From contig NZ_SDJP01000002.1 in the NCBI RefSeq assembly GCF_004114995.1, forward strand, positions 1-64,000: a stretch of DNA of 64,000 nt, read 5' to 3'. The DNA comes from Halorubrum amylolyticum (lineage in GTDB: Archaea > Halobacteriota > Halobacteria > Halobacteriales > Haloferacaceae). A model generated the notes under the pieces. It was not told where the DNA came from, made no database searches, and saw only the letters and a list, made by a program, of their open reading frames with translations. This document shows positions 7,177-15,602 of the stretch, piece by piece; positions within the stretch are counted from its first letter, which is position 1, and each line of letters opens with the position of its first letter. A program made the position numbers and the translations under genes.

Positions 7177-9693
7177 CTACCGGGCGTCCGTCCCCGCGCC
7201 CTCGGCGTACGACTGAAGCTGTAGCTCCGCGCTCTCCGTGAGCCTGTCGAGCGCCTCCGCGACCCCGTACTCCCGGGCCTCGACGGAGGCCTCGGCGACC
7301 AGCGTCCGGACGGTGTCGAACGGGCCGATCCGGGCGCCGGTCGTGGCCGCCGACTCCTCGGCGTCAAGCAGCTGGTCCATCGCCGTGCGGTAGCCCGGGT
7401 TCTCGTCGAACCAGCCGTCCCGCGTGAGCCGGTCGACAGCGCCCTCGTGGACCGGGAAGTACCCCGTCTCCCGGTGCCACCGCGCCTGCTGTTCCGGCGC
7501 GGCGAGCCAGCCGAGGAACGCGGCGGCCGCCCGCTGCTGCTCGGCGGACGCCCGGTCGGCGACCCACAGCGAGCCGCCGCCAACGACGACCCCGTGGCGC
7601 TCGTCGGCCACCGGGAAGTACCCGGTTCCGACCGGGAACGACGCGCCCTCGTGAACGTCCACCATCGCCGAGGTCGACCCGATCAGCATCCCGGCGCGCC
7701 CCTCGTGGAACGCCTCCCGGGCCTGCCCTCGGGCCTCGATCCCGGGATCGTGATACAGCCCGTCGGCCGCCATGTCGGCGATCCACTCGTACACCCGCTC
7801 GCCCGCCTCGGCGTCGAAGAACGCCTCCGTCGGCGTCCCCGCCCGTCCGTTGTCCGCGTCGACGAGCAGTTGGCCCGCCTCGGCGAACCACTGCTCGACG
7901 AACCACGAGTAGTTCGCGAACGTGATCCCGGTCTCGACGCCGCCGCGCTCGACCAGCCGCTCGGCGCAGCGCCGGACCTCGTCGAACGTCGCCGGAGGGT
8001 CGTCCGGGTCCAGCCCGGCGCGCTCGAAGGCGGCCCGGTCGTAGTAGAGCACGGGCGTCGACGCGTTGAAGGGGAGCGAGTGGAGCCGGCCGTCGGTCCG
8101 GTAGTAGTTCGCGACGGGATCGAGGAGGTCGTCGGGATCGAGCCGCGCCTCCGCGCCGAGTTCGCCGCCCACGCCGCCCCCGGTCCGGGCGGCGTCCGCG
8201 AGCAGGTCCTCCACCGGGGCGAACGCCCCGCTGTCGAGCGCGCGCTTGGTGCCGATCTCGTAGAGGTGCGCGATCGCCGGCGGGTCGCCCCGCTCGGCCG
8301 CCGCGAGGGTGGCGTCGAACACGCCCCGGTAGCTCCCCTTCGAGGAGGGCCGGATCGAGACGCCCTCGGTCGCCGCCTCGAACTCCTCGACGAGCTCGTC
8401 GAGCAGCCGCGCCTTGCGCCCCCCGAGCGCGTGCCAGAACTCGACGACCGCGTCGTCGTCGTCCGCGGCACCCCCGGCGAGGTCGTAGGCGTCGAGCCGG
8501 TCGTCGAGCGTTCCGGTCCGGTCGTTCAGCGTCGACGCGCCGGCGGCCACCTCCGTCAGCGACGTCTTCTGGGTGTGGGCGATCGTCGTCACCTCGGCGG
8601 CGTCCTCGGCGGTGTCGTCCGCGAGCCCGCCGACCGATTCGACCATGTCGACGGCCTCCTCGATCGCGGCCGCCTGGTCGTCGGTCGCGTCGCTGATCTC
8701 CTCGACCCCGCTCGTGGTCTCCTCGATGTCGTCGGTCAGGTCCGTGAACGCTTCGAGGGCGCTCTCGGCGGTGTCTATCCCCTCTCCGACGCGGTCACGC
8801 ATGTCCGTGATCTCCGCGACGGTCGCGTCGGTCTCGTCGCGCACCGAGCCGATCGACGCCTCGATCTCGGCGGTCGCGTCGCGGGACTCCTCGGCGAGGC
8901 TCTTGACCTCCTCGGCGACGACCTCGAACCCGGCGCCGGCCTCCCCGGCCCGGGCGGCCTCGATCGAGGCGTTCAGCGCGAGGATGTTCGTCTCGTCGGC
9001 GATCTCCCGGATGAGGTCGGTGATGTCTTCGATCGCCGCGACCTCCGACTCCAGCTCCTCGACGCGGTCGAGCGCGGTCTCGGTCCGCTCGTCGACCACC
9101 TGTAGCTCCTCGATCGCCGCGGCGGCGGCGCCGTTCCCCTCGTCGGCGCGCTCGGCGACGTTCGCGGCCGTGGTCGCCACCTCCTCCGCCGACGCCGCGA
9201 CCTGCTCCGTCGCCGCCGAGACGCTCTGCAGCTCTTGGGTCGCCTCCGCGATGTCGTCGCGCTGGCGGATCGCCGCCGTCTCGATCCCGTCGACCGCCGC
9301 GTACACGTCGTCGCTCTGCTCTTTCGCCCGCGCCACGTTCGACCGTACGTGCTCCGAGGCCCCCGCGACCTCGTCGCCGAACCCCTCGGCCGCGGACAGG
9401 GTCTCGGTGACCCCCTCGACGAACGCGTTGAGGTCGCTCGCGACCGCGGCCGCCTCTCCGCTCGCCTCCGCCGCCGGGAAGCGAGCCCCGAGGTCGCCGT
9501 CGGCGAGCCGCGCCGCGACCTCGCGGAACGCCCCGATCGGCGCGTCGCCGCCCGCAGTCGGCTCGGTCCGCGTCGTCCCCTCGTCCGCGGTCCGCGTCGC
9601 CTCCGCGTCGGAACCGTGGCCGTTCGACTCCGCTCCGTCCTCCCGGTGTGTCTCTGCTTCCCTCGGTCGATCTCCCGTGCCGTTGCGATCCAT
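7177..9693 (-). CDS. Soluble chemotaxis transducer fused to a UgpB-like solute-binding domain
   Basis: An 838-residue fusion. Residues 1-48 are a disordered acidic tail, and 50-100 are HAMP-like. Residues 100-400 are a methyl-accepting chemotaxis signalling coiled coil, with the conserved hairpin tip ([18 protein letters not shown]) at 233-250. Residues 416-838 form a family-1 ABC solute-binding domain closest in pattern to UgpB, the sn-glycerol-3-phosphate binder (EFWHALGG, then [13 protein letters not shown]). I find no transmembrane helix, signal peptide or lipobox, so the protein should be cytoplasmic. The C-terminal half would then sense an internal ligand and signal through CheW/CheA. 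Domain calls are firm; the ligand is inferred. Confidence 0.9.
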   Translation of the reverse strand: MDRNGTGDRPREAETHREDGAESNGHGSDAEATRTADEGTTRTEPTAGGDAPIGAFREVAARLADGDLGARFPAAEASGEAAAVASDLNAFVEGVTETLSAAEGFGDEVAGASEHVRSNVARAKEQSDDVYAAVDGIETAAIRQRDDIAEATQELQSVSAATEQVAASAEEVATTAANVAERADEGNGAAAAAIEELQVVDERTETALDRVEELESEVAAIEDITDLIREIADETNILALNASIEAARAGEAGAGFEVVAEEVKSLAEESRDATAEIEASIGSVRDETDATVAEITDMRDRVGEGIDTAESALEAFTDLTDDIEETTSGVEEISDATDDQAAAIEEAVDMVESVGGLADDTAEDAAEVTTIAHTQKTSLTEVAAGASTLNDRTGTLDDRLDAYDLAGGAADDDDAVVEFWHALGGRKARLLDELVEEFEAATEGVSIRPSSKGSYRGVFDATLAAAERGDPPAIAHLYEIGTKRALDSGAFAPVEDLLADAARTGGGVGGELGAEARLDPDDLLDPVANYYRTDGRLHSLPFNASTPVLYYDRAAFERAGLDPDDPPATFDEVRRCAERLVERGGVETGITFANYSWFVEQWFAEAGQLLVDADNGRAGTPTEAFFDAEAGERVYEWIADMAADGLYHDPGIEARGQAREAFHEGRAGMLIGSTSAMVDVHEGASFPVGTGYFPVADERHGVVVGGGSLWVADRASAEQQRAAAAFLGWLAAPEQQARWHRETGYFPVHEGAVDRLTRDGWFDENPGYRTAMDQLLDAEESAATTGARIGPFDTVRTLVAEASVEAREYGVAEALDRLTESAELQLQSYAEGAGTDAR

Positions 9694-9715
9694 TTACCCT
9701 CCGTTTCACGCGAGG

Positions 9716-9724
9716 GTATATAAC
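9716..9724 (-). promoter_or_regulatory. TATA box of the transducer fusion gene
   Basis: The minus strand reads ttatatacc here, centred about 27 bases before the ATG at 9693, which predicts a leaderless transcript. Confidence 0.65.
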
Positions 9725-9807
9725 CGATCGACGCGAGTTATCGCTCTTAATAACGGATTCGAAGCCCGACGACCCGCCGGTGCGCCCGTGACAGGGGGTG
9801 GTCGACC

Positions 9808-9881
9808 GCCGGCGATTCGTCGGCGCGACCGCCGCCGTCGGCGCGACTGCCGGCTATTCGTCGGCGCGACCGCCGCCGTCG
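9808..9881. repeat. 33-bp tandem duplication at the rlmE 3' end
   Basis: 9808-9840 and 9849-9881 are 33-base copies differing at one position. The downstream copy encodes the last codons and stop of rlmE (minus strand); the other is a duplicate just past the stop. It looks like a local slippage or recombination duplication. Confidence 0.7.
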
Positions 9882-10645
9882 ACGCGCGTCGCGAACCCGA
9901 ACCGCGGCTTGGCGTCGTCGACCTCGACGGTCACGGTCTCGCCCACGTCGGCGCCGGAAACGAACAGCGAGTACCCCTCGACGTACGCGATCCCGTCGCC
10001 CTCGTCGCCGCGTTCCTCGATCGTCACCTCGATCCGATCGCCCGCCTCGACGGGGGCGGTGTTCAGCCCCCTGGCGACGAGGTACACCTCCGAGGAGGAG
10101 TCGCGGGAGGCCGGCGGCGAGACGGTCCGGAGGTACTGGAACTCCGCGCGAACGTCCTCGCGGAACGCGTCCAGGTCCTCGCCTTGGAACACCTTCACGA
10201 CGAAGTCGCCTCCGGGCGCGAGCAGCTCCTCGGCCACGTCGAACGCCTGCCGCGCGAGGTGGACCGACCGGGCGTGATCGAGGGCGTACTCCCCGGTCAT
10301 GTTCGGCGCCATGTCCGAGAGCACCGCGTCCGCGCCGCGCTCGCCGATCGCCTCCCGAAGGTAGTGCCGGGTGCGCTCCTCGGTCATGTCGCCGCGAATC
10401 GTCTCCACGTCGTGGTCTTCGAGGTCGTCGATGCGCTGGAGGTCGACGCCGACGACGGTCCCCGACTCCCCGACCGCCTCGGCGGCGACCTGCAGCCAGC
10501 CGCCGGGCGCGGCGCCGAGGTCGACGACGGTGTCGCCGCGCTCGAACAGGTCCGAGTCCTCGTCGATCTGCTTCAGCTTGTAGGAGGCGCGGCTCCGGTA
10601 CCCCTGCTGTTTCGATCGGTTGTAGTACTCGTCTTTGCCGCTCAT
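9854..10645 (-). CDS. rlmE: 23S rRNA 2'-O-methyltransferase RlmE (FtsJ) with TRAM domain
   Basis: A 263-residue FtsJ/RrmJ-family methyltransferase that 2'-O-methylates a uridine in the ribosomal A-loop. The SAM-binding GAAPGG is at residues 44-49. Catalytic tetrad candidates are K23, D111 (SDMAPN), K151 (VVKVFQG) and a glutamate near 186. Residues about 195-255 form a TRAM RNA-binding domain, a fusion usual in haloarchaea and absent from E. coli RlmE. The ATG gives the MSGKDEYYNRSKQQGYRSRA start typical of archaeal members. Its stop lies inside a 33-base duplication. Confidence 0.95.
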   Translation of the reverse strand: MSGKDEYYNRSKQQGYRSRASYKLKQIDEDSDLFERGDTVVDLGAAPGGWLQVAAEAVGESGTVVGVDLQRIDDLEDHDVETIRGDMTEERTRHYLREAIGERGADAVLSDMAPNMTGEYALDHARSVHLARQAFDVAEELLAPGGDFVVKVFQGEDLDAFREDVRAEFQYLRTVSPPASRDSSSEVYLVARGLNTAPVEAGDRIEVTIEERGDEGDGIAYVEGYSLFVSGADVGETVTVEVDDAKPRFGFATRVDGGGRADE

Positions 10646-10780
10646 CCGTCTCTCCTCCCGTCTCGTGATGCGTTGTGCGCGGAAATCGCGGGCGAAACTG
10701 CGTTCATGACGGCGACTACGCCGCCGACGCGGAAAGGGACATCGGATGTGTGGCCCTCCCGCCCGCGGCCGACTCGGAAA

Positions 10781-10818
10781 GATTTACAAGTCTGGTTTTA
10801 CTCGTACAAATCAGATTG
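10781..10818 (+). promoter_or_regulatory. Promoter and candidate operator upstream of cbtB
   Basis: A TATA-like gatttaca lies at 10781-10788. An inverted pair CAA-N6-TTG occurs at 10807-10818, at the expected transcription start, four bases before the ATG. The same half-site spacing recurs before cbiT (12249-12260). I see no cobalamin riboswitch. Regulation by cobalt or B12 status is inferred only from the genes served. Confidence 0.4.
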
Positions 10819-10821
10819 CTA

Positions 10822-11004
10822 ATGACGGCGAACACGGTTCACGATCGGCTGCGACTCGCGCGAGCGACGCTCACTCCGACACAGGTGTTGTCCGTCCTCC
10901 TCGCGGTGGCGGCGCTCGGCTTCGTGCTCGTGCTGTTTCAGGAGCCGACGGCACACGAGGCGATGCACAACTTCCGGCACGCGGCCGGCGTCGTCTGCCA
11001 CTGA
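10822..11004 (+). CDS. cbtB: Cobalt transporter small subunit CbtB
   Basis: A 60-residue protein with one membrane helix (about residues 20-40) followed by a short histidine-rich tail (H44, H48, H52, H60) suited to binding metal. This matches CbtB, the small partner of CbtA in a B12-linked cobalt uptake system predicted by comparative genomics. The ATG at 10822 is chosen because the family is about 60 residues and a TATA-like box lies 36 bases upstream. It abuts cbtA: the cbtB stop is followed at once by the cbtA ATG. Confidence 0.9.
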   Translation: MTANTVHDRLRLARATLTPTQVLSVLLAVAALGFVLVLFQEPTAHEAMHNFRHAAGVVCH

Positions 11005-11826
11005 ATGATCGCCGCCTACGTGGTGAACGGCGTCAAATCCGGGCTCGTCGCCGGACTCGTCTTCGGGCTGCTCGTGGCGCTCGTGGCGAACCCCCTCGTG
11101 GCGTTCGCCGAGGAGGGCGCGCATGTGGAACACGCGGGCGAAGCGGGCGACCACGAGCACGCCGGCGACCACGAGCACGCCGGCGACCACGAGCACGCCG
11201 GTCACTCCCACGCGGAGGGCGCGCTTCCAGCCTCCCTGACCGACGGCGTGAGCGTGCTCTCCGGCGTCCTCTGGGGCGTGTTCCTCGGCGTCGTCGCCTT
11301 CGGGATCGCCTTCTACTTCCTCGAACCGATCGTTCCGGGGTCCGGGGCGGCCCGGAGCTACGCGTTCGGCGCCGCGGGCTTCCTGACGGTCTCCGTCGCG
11401 CCGTGGCTCGCGTTCCCGCCCGCGCCGCCCGGCGTCGAGCGGGCGCTGGACCCGAACGCGGCGTCGCTCCTCTACGTCGGGCTCGTGGCGGCGGGCGCGG
11501 TCGCGTCCGCGAGCGGGATGTACGCGTACGACCGGCTCCGCGGGGACCACGGTCGTCCGCTCGCCGCGGCGGCGGGCGCTCTCCCCTGGGCGCTGCTCGT
11601 CGCGGTCGCGGTCGCCCTCGTCGGCGTTCCGAGCGTCGCGGTGCCGGCCGGGCTCCCGTCGGATCTGGCGCACGGGCTGGCCGGGCTCGTCGCCTTCGGA
11701 CAGGCGCTCACGTGGCTGGTCATGGCCGGCGCCCACGCGCGGTTCCACGCGAGCGACGATCCGAATCGGAACGCGGGACCGACCGACCCTCCTCTCGCGG
11801 AGGAGGCGCCCGCGGGGAGCCCGTGA
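11005..11826 (+). CDS. cbtA: Cobalt transporter subunit CbtA
   Basis: A 273-residue integral membrane protein with about six or seven hydrophobic helices. Between helices 1 and 2 is a histidine-rich loop (residues 40-70) with the six-residue unit DHEHAG repeated three times (bases 11149-11202), a likely metal-capture site. CbtAB proteins are predicted cobalt importers found with cobalamin genes. The stop overlaps the start of the next gene, a ferredoxin-like protein, in a GTGA arrangement, so the operon is probably translationally coupled. Confidence 0.9.
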   Translation: MIAAYVVNGVKSGLVAGLVFGLLVALVANPLVAFAEEGAHVEHAGEAGDHEHAGDHEHAGDHEHAGHSHAEGALPASLTDGVSVLSGVLWGVFLGVVAFGIAFYFLEPIVPGSGAARSYAFGAAGFLTVSVAPWLAFPPAPPGVERALDPNAASLLYVGLVAAGAVASASGMYAYDRLRGDHGRPLAAAAGALPWALLVAVAVALVGVPSVAVPAGLPSDLAHGLAGLVAFGQALTWLVMAGAHARFHASDDPNRNAGPTDPPLAEEAPAGSP

Positions 11827-12182
11827 ACGAGCGGAGCGAGGCGATTCGGGACGCCGGCTTCACCGACCACGTGTTGGTCTGCACGAACGCCCGCGACTCG
11901 GAGTGCGCCGCCTGTGCGGAGGGGGGCGCCTCCGAGACCCTCGACGCGGTGCGGGCGTGGCTCCGCGACCGCGACGTGTTCTGGTCGCGCGTTCATGTCG
12001 CCGAAACGGGCTGTCTCGGGCTCTGTGGCGCCGACGGCGCCGCGATCGCGGTCCACCCGCGCGGCCGGTGGTTCGCCGACGTGACGCCCGCGGACGTGCC
12101 GGCGCTCATGGCGGACGTGTTCGGCCCCGAGGCGACGGACCTCGGCCGCGGACCGGGCGTGACCGCGTCGGAGGCGGACTGA
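11823..12182 (+). CDS. (2Fe-2S) thioredoxin-like ferredoxin, cobalamin cluster
   Basis: A 119-residue protein starting at a GTG that overlaps the cbtA stop. It has the cysteine layout of the thioredoxin-like 2Fe-2S ferredoxin fold: VCTN near residue 20, and the pair in the segment ETGCLGLCGADG. Similar domains are fused to the C-terminus of CbiX in this window. It presumably carries electrons in corrin synthesis, perhaps for ring contraction or cobalt reduction, but no specific partner is shown. Extra cysteines (CAACAE) lie between the usual positions. Confidence 0.85.
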   Translation: MNERSEAIRDAGFTDHVLVCTNARDSECAACAEGGASETLDAVRAWLRDRDVFWSRVHVAETGCLGLCGADGAAIAVHPRGRWFADVTPADVPALMADVFGPEATDLGRGPGVTASEAD

Positions 12183-12246
12183 GCGCCCCGAGGCGCGAAC
12201 GCAGCGTTCCGAGGCTCGGAACGCTACACAACGAAACTTTTCTTAG

Positions 12247-12262
12247 AACAATCACAATTGTT
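12247..12262 (+). promoter_or_regulatory. Perfect inverted repeat upstream of cbiT
   Basis: The sequence AACAAT-CACA-ATTGTT is a perfect six-base inverted repeat 29 bases before the cbiT ATG, in an AT-rich pocket that also supplies the likely promoter. It contains the CAA-N6-TTG core also found before cbtB. It is a good operator candidate; the regulator is unknown. Confidence 0.5.
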
Positions 12263-12290
12263 ATTACGCGGGCTTCCTCTCGTGGAACCG

Positions 12291-12908
12291 ATGCCTCGAA
12301 CACCGTCGATACGGCTTCCCCACGACGCGAAGGCGGGACCGACGAAGTCCGAGATCCGGGCCGTGACCGTCTCTAAGTTGGGACTTACTCCGGAAGATCA
12401 CTTTGTGGAGGTCGGCTCGTGCACCGGCGCGGTGACGATCGAAGCGGCGCGGCGGGCGGGCCGCGTCACCGCGCTCGAACGCAAGCCCGATCGGCTGGCG
12501 GTGACGCGGAAGAACCTCGCGGCGAACGACGTCGACGGCGCGGCGGTCGACCTCGTCGAGGCCGAGGCCCCCGACGGGCTCCCGGACGACGCGGACGCGC
12601 TGTTTCTCGGCGGGTCGCGGAACTTCGAGGCGGTGCTCGACCACGCGGTCGAAACGGAGGTCGACCGCGTCGTGATGAACGTCTCGCGGCTGGAGGTCGC
12701 CGGGCGGGCCGTCGAGGCGTTCCGCGACCGGGGGGTCCTCGACGAAGTCGTCCAGTTTCAGGCCAGTCACGGCTACGAGCTCGCCGGCGCCACGAGCTTC
12801 GACTCGGAGAATCCGGTGTACGTGATCACCGGCGGAGCCGGAGGCGACACCGACGAGGTCGACGCGGCCGACCCGGCCGACGCGACGACCGCAGGGGGTG
12901 ACGCGTGA
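12291..12908 (+). CDS. cbiT: Cobalt-precorrin-6B C15-methyltransferase / decarboxylase CbiT
   Basis: A 205-residue class I SAM methyltransferase of the corrin pathway that methylates C15 and decarboxylates the C12 side chain. The N-terminal GPTKSEIRAVTVSKLGL block and the SAM-binding VEVGSCTGAVTIEAA (about residues 39-53) match the family. The ATG at 12291 is preferred to one 11 codons upstream because the conserved part begins there and the upstream bases hold the operator. The acidic Asp/Ala tail is lineage-specific. It overlaps cbiL by four bases (GTGA). Confidence 0.93.
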   Translation: MPRTPSIRLPHDAKAGPTKSEIRAVTVSKLGLTPEDHFVEVGSCTGAVTIEAARRAGRVTALERKPDRLAVTRKNLAANDVDGAAVDLVEAEAPDGLPDDADALFLGGSRNFEAVLDHAVETEVDRVVMNVSRLEVAGRAVEAFRDRGVLDEVVQFQASHGYELAGATSFDSENPVYVITGGAGGDTDEVDAADPADATTAGGDA

Positions 12909-13642
12909 CGCTGTACGGCGTCGGCCTCGGCCCCGGAGACGCCGACCTGATCACCCTTCGCGGGAAGCGGGTCCTGGAGTCGGCCGACACCGTCTACACG
13001 CCGGGGCGGCTCTCGCGCTCGGTCGCCGTCGAGCACGTCCCCGAGTCCCGGCTGGGCGACCTCGACTTCCCGATGACGCGCGACCCGGACGAGCTCCGTC
13101 GCGCGTGGCGGACGGCCGCCGACGCGGTCGCGCCCGTCGCCCGCGACGGCGACGCGGCGTTCGTCACCCTCGGCGACCCGAACGTCTACTCGACGTTCGG
13201 GCACCTCCGGCGGACCCTCGACGCGTTCCATCCGGACGTGACCGTCGAGACGGTGCCGGGCGTCTCGGCGACGACGGCGTTCACGACCGCCCTCGGCGTC
13301 GAGGTCGAGGCCGGCGCGGGGCTCGCGCTCCGTGAGGCCGACGCCGGGAAGTCGCCGACCGGGCCGGACCGGATGGTCCTGTTCAAGGTGACCGACGCGC
13401 CGGCGACCCACGAGGGGCTCGTCGAGGCCGGCTACGAGGTGACGTACGGGCGCCGCCTGTTCATGGAGCAGGGCGAGACCGTCGTCACCGACGACCCCGA
13501 GGCGATCGCCGAGCGCGACTACTACACGCTGGCGTACGCACGGCGCCCGGGCGCCGGCTCCTCGCCGGCGACCGCGGCGTTCGCGGAAGCGGGGGAGCCG
13601 GCCGACGACGCCGCCGGCGGGTCCGGGGTGAGCGACGCGTGA
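12905..13642 (+). CDS. cbiL: Cobalt-factor II C20-methyltransferase CbiL
   Basis: A 245-residue tetrapyrrole methylase (class III SAM methyltransferase). The start LYGVGLGPGDADLITL is the family's glycine-rich motif, followed by the LGDPNVYSTFGHL loop and the VPGVSATTAF motif. CbiL methylates C20 of cobalt-factor II. The GTG start overlaps the cbiT stop, and its own stop overlaps the start of cbiF. A short Ala/Gly/Asp-rich tail ends the protein. Confidence 0.93.
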   Translation: MTLYGVGLGPGDADLITLRGKRVLESADTVYTPGRLSRSVAVEHVPESRLGDLDFPMTRDPDELRRAWRTAADAVAPVARDGDAAFVTLGDPNVYSTFGHLRRTLDAFHPDVTVETVPGVSATTAFTTALGVEVEAGAGLALREADAGKSPTGPDRMVLFKVTDAPATHEGLVEAGYEVTYGRRLFMEQGETVVTDDPEAIAERDYYTLAYARRPGAGSSPATAAFAEAGEPADDAAGGSGVSDA

Positions 13643-14565
13643 CCGACGCGCTCCCGGACCCCGCGACCGAGGTGCTGGACGACCGCGAGGGGGTCCCGTT
13701 CGTCGGCGCGGGCCCCGGCGATCCCGGACTGCTGACGGTGCGCGCGCGGGCGCTGCTGGCCGACGCCGACCTCGTCGTTCATGCGGGATCGCTGGTGAAC
13801 AGCGAGCTGCTCGACGCCTTCTGTGACCACGCCGAGCAGGTGAACTCCGTCGGGAAGGACCTGGAGGAGCTGGTCCCGTTGATGCGGGACGCCCACGAGG
13901 CGGGCCGAACCGTCGTTCGGCTCCACTCCGGCGACCCGTCGATCTACGGCGCGGCGTTGGAGCAGATGGACGCGCTGGAGTCCGAGGGGGTCCCGACGTA
14001 CTTCGTCCCGGGCGTCACCTCGGCGTTCGCCGCGAGCGCGACGCTGGACACCCAGCTCACGCTCAACGAGGTCGCGAACCACGTCGCGTTCACCCGCCCG
14101 CAGGGGAAGACCCTGAGTCCGGAGGAGGACCACATCTCCGAGTTCGTGCGGATGGGCGACGTGACGACCTGCATCTACCTCGGCACCCACGCGGTCCGCG
14201 AGACGATGGACCGCCTGCTCGACGACGGCGTCGATCCCGACACGCCCGTCGCGGTGGTGTATCACGCCTCGTGGCCCGACGAGGACGTGATAAGCGGGAC
14301 GGTCGCCGACATCGCCGACGCGGTCGAGGAGGCCGGCTACCGCGCCTCCGCGCTCGTGGTCGTCGGCGAGGCGGTCACCGGTGGCGGCTACGAGCGCTCC
14401 TACCTCTACGGCGATTGGGCCAATGGCGGGAGCGAGGGCGAGGGCGAGGGCGAGCGAGACCTCGATTCGAGCGGGGAACGAAGTGACCCGCGAGATGGGA
14501 GCGAGGGCGAGGGCGAGCGAGACGCGGACGACGCCGACGCGATCACGGAGGGATCTACGAAATGA
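13639..14565 (+). CDS. cbiF: Cobalt-precorrin-4 C11-methyltransferase CbiF
   Basis: A 308-residue tetrapyrrole methylase. PFVGAGPGDPGLLTVRA, HSGDPSIYGA and VPGVTSAFAASA match CbiF/CobM, which methylates C11 in the anaerobic-type pathway. The catalytic part ends near residue 258. The last 50 residues are an acidic, low-complexity tail with a repeated GSEGEGE unit encoded by G-rich repeats (14427-14525). The GTG start overlaps cbiL, and the stop overlaps cbiG by four bases. Confidence 0.93.
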   Translation: MTDALPDPATEVLDDREGVPFVGAGPGDPGLLTVRARALLADADLVVHAGSLVNSELLDAFCDHAEQVNSVGKDLEELVPLMRDAHEAGRTVVRLHSGDPSIYGAALEQMDALESEGVPTYFVPGVTSAFAASATLDTQLTLNEVANHVAFTRPQGKTLSPEEDHISEFVRMGDVTTCIYLGTHAVRETMDRLLDDGVDPDTPVAVVYHASWPDEDVISGTVADIADAVEEAGYRASALVVVGEAVTGGGYERSYLYGDWANGGSEGEGEGERDLDSSGERSDPRDGSEGEGERDADDADAITEGSTK

Positions 14566-15602
14566 GCACGGACGACGACACGGCGAACGCATCGGGCGGC
14601 ACGAACGGATCGGATGACGGCGACGCCGACGGCGACTCCGACAGCGACTCCGGCGGCGGGCATTGTTCGACGCCGGATTCCGACGGCGAGGTGGCCGAGA
14701 CGCTCGGAATCGTCACCTTCGAGCGCAAGCGCGAGACCGCCGAGGAGATCGAGGCGGGGCTCGCCGACCGGTACGACCGGATCGACCTGCTGGAGTACCA
14801 CGGCGGCGTGTTCGCGGAGCACTGGGGCGAGTACGACGTGTTCTGTGGGCTGATGGCCAGCGGCATCGCGATGCGCAAGACCGCGCCGCTGCTCGACGAC
14901 AAGTGGGACGACCCGGCGGTGGTCGTCGTCGACGAGGCGCTGACGTGGGCCATCCCGCTCACGGGCGGTCACCACGGCGCGAACCAGGTGGCCGAGGACC
15001 TCGCCTCGCTGGGCGCGGTGCCGGCGATGACGACCGCCAGCGAGGCGGCGGGCAAGCAAGGCGTCGAGGAGCGCGCGAAGGCGCTCGACGCCCACGTCGT
15101 CAACGGCGACTCGACGGTCGCGACGAACCTCGCCGTCCTCGACGACGAGCTCGGCCCCGTCGCCCGGCTTGACGGCCCGCGGGCGGTCCTCGCCGGCGAC
15201 GACGTGACCGTGCTGAAGCGGAACGGCGATCCCGGCAAGGGCGTCGTCCTCGGGACCGGCAGCGTCTCGGGCGCGACCGCCGAGCAGTTCGAGGCCGCGT
15301 GGGAGCGCGCGCTCGCCGAGGCCGACGCCGAGTGGGGGGACGTGGAGTACGTCGCCACCGGCACCCGCAAGGAGGAGGAGCCGGGGCTGCTGGAGGCGGC
15401 CGAGGCGCGCGGCCTCGGGGTCGTGAGCTTCGAGAAGGAGACGCTGGAAGCGCACGAGGGGCCGACGCCGTCGCGCTCGAAGGAGCTGATCGGCTGGCCC
15501 GGCGTCTCCGAGGCGTCGGCCATCGCCGGCGGCCGCGACCACGAACTCGTCGTCGAGAAGATCGGCCACGAGAACAGCGTCACCGTGGCGGTGGGGCGAT
15601 GA
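14562..15602 (+). CDS. cbiG: Cobalt-precorrin-5A hydrolase CbiG
   Basis: A 346-residue protein. The first 40 residues are an Asp/Ser/Gly-rich leader. After it comes a CbiG N-terminal domain (LGIVTFERKRETAEEI, then the VFCGLMASGIAMRKTAPLLDDKWDDPAV region, given here in pieces) and the mid/C-terminal domain with GHHGANQVAEDLA and the ATGTRKEEEPGL block. CbiG opens the delta-lactone and releases acetaldehyde during ring contraction. Its presence marks the cobalt-early (anaerobic-type) route even though haloarchaea are mostly aerobic. It overlaps both neighbours by four bases. Confidence 0.92.
   Translation: MSTDDDTANASGGTNGSDDGDADGDSDSDSGGGHCSTPDSDGEVAETLGIVTFERKRETAEEIEAGLADRYDRIDLLEYHGGVFAEHWGEYDVFCGLMASGIAMRKTAPLLDDKWDDPAVVVVDEALTWAIPLTGGHHGANQVAEDLASLGAVPAMTTASEAAGKQGVEERAKALDAHVVNGDSTVATNLAVLDDELGPVARLDGPRAVLAGDDVTVLKRNGDPGKGVVLGTGSVSGATAEQFEAAWERALAEADAEWGDVEYVATGTRKEEEPGLLEAAEARGLGVVSFEKETLEAHEGPTPSRSKELIGWPGVSEASAIAGGRDHELVVEKIGHENSVTVAVGR

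Noticed and set aside
7447-9105. 552-codon plus-strand frame opposite the transducer fusion
   Set aside because: Antisense shadow; arginine/valine-rich and without homology pattern.
10690-10821. Cobalamin riboswitch upstream of cbtB
   Set aside because: I saw no B12-box or the expected multi-stem fold, and the promoter sits too close to the ATG to leave room for one.
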